64,000 bases of DNA from Amylibacter sp. IMCC11727 (GTDB lineage: Bacteria; Pseudomonadota; Alphaproteobacteria; Rhodobacterales; Rhodobacteraceae), in the NCBI RefSeq assembly GCF_029854195.1, contig NZ_CP122960.1, positions 2,982,001 through 3,046,000 on the forward strand, read 5' to 3'. The notes under the pieces are model-generated. The model ran no database searches. It saw nothing but the letters and a program-made list of their open reading frames with translations, and was not told the DNA's origin. Below are positions 63,808 through 64,000 of the stretch, in pieces. The position numbers and the translations under genes are program-made. Position 1 is the first letter of the stretch; every line of letters starts with the position of its first letter.

Positions 63808-64000
63808 TTACGTGCCGATATCGAGCGAATATCCAAATCCCCGCACGGTACGCACAAAATCAGTGTCCGACACTTTGCTCAGGGCTTTGCGTAACCGCCC
63901 CACATGCACATCCACCGTGCGTGTGTCCACGTTCAGATTGTCTCGCCACACACGATCCAGCAATTGTTCACGGGATAACACGCGTCCTGGGGCCTCCATG
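63808..64000 (-). CDS. phoB: Response regulator C-terminal end (PhoB-like), cut by window edge
   Basis: The last 63 codons of an OmpR/PhoB-family winged-helix domain: RVLSREQLLDRVWRD, TRTVDVHVGRLRKALSK and FVRTVRGFGYSLD. The match to PhoB (SREQLLxxVW, RTVDVHIxRLRKAL, RTVRGxGY) is strong, but the receiver domain lies beyond base 64000. Phosphate control is likely but other PhoB-like regulators cannot be excluded. Confidence 0.7.
   Translation of the reverse strand, partial: MEAPGRVLSREQLLDRVWRDNLNVDTRTVDVHVGRLRKALSKVSDTDFVRTVRGFGYSLDIGT

Overview
The window reads as a chromosomal segment of a marine alphaproteobacterium of the Rhodobacterales (Roseobacter group). This rests on gene content and order, not on a database search: a class I lysyl-tRNA synthetase, the chvI-chvG-hprK-rapZ-PTS cluster divergent from pckA, a methylsuccinyl-CoA dehydrogenase of the ethylmalonyl-CoA pathway, a B12-riboswitch-led cbtB-cbtA-cobW-cobN locus, and many small ATGA-overlapped gene pairs. 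Most of the window is ordinary core genome. No prophage, rRNA, tRNA or CRISPR array was seen. The only mobile-type element is a roughly 300 bp MITE-like inverted-repeat element.

Layout. 0-10 kb: uvrB, a beta-helix (pectate-lyase-like) protein, a DUF4864 protein, a rhodanese-ChrB/ChrA chromate pair, the MITE, class I lysK and a TerB-like protein. 10-14 kb: an envelope locus with two tandem LysM + solute-binding-domain proteins, divergent from a coiled-coil protein with an OmpA-like end. 14-18 kb: CoA-transferase, GST and DMT transporter in overlapping order, then a membrane-anchored RTX-repeat protein. 18-25 kb: rpsO, an EthD-like protein, ilvA, an MFS transporter, pnp, an outer-membrane barrel and a small His-rich basic protein. 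25-36 kb: GDP-mannose synthesis enzyme, 1-Cys peroxiredoxin, Hint-domain protein, lytic transglycosylase, a GMC oxidoreductase with a small Tat-like partner, and smc.

36-44 kb is the cobalt/cobalamin region: B12 riboswitch, cbtB, cbtA, a His-rich periplasmic protein, DUF1636 (opposite strand), cobW, a GNAT, cobN and a second GNAT beginning with TTG. Cobalt would enter through CbtAB, and CobW and CobN would serve its delivery and insertion. A separate DUF1007-NicO pair at 54-55.6 kb probably exports Ni/Co or a related metal. 44-46 kb holds an ABA4-like protein, a GFA enzyme and a divergent VOC/soxR pair with a SoxR box between them. 46-53 kb is the envelope-stress/carbon-control cluster (acyltransferase, HPr, EIIA, RapZ, HprK, ChvG, ChvI), divergent from pckA. 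53-64 kb: an orphan phage-type tail-tube protein, DUF1294, DUF1007-NicO, an M20 amidohydrolase, mcd, an SH3 + ComEC-like metallo-beta-lactamase-fold protein, a DAO-type oxidase, a META lipoprotein, an atypical Tag-family glycosylase, recO and the C-terminal end of a PhoB-like regulator cut by the window edge.

No single locus is an obviously new system. The best candidates for undescribed biology are the LysM-solute-binding tandem locus, the SH3-MBL protein, the orphan tail-tube gene, the His-rich third gene of the cobalt uptake operon, and the Tag-family protein that has lost the key glutamate.
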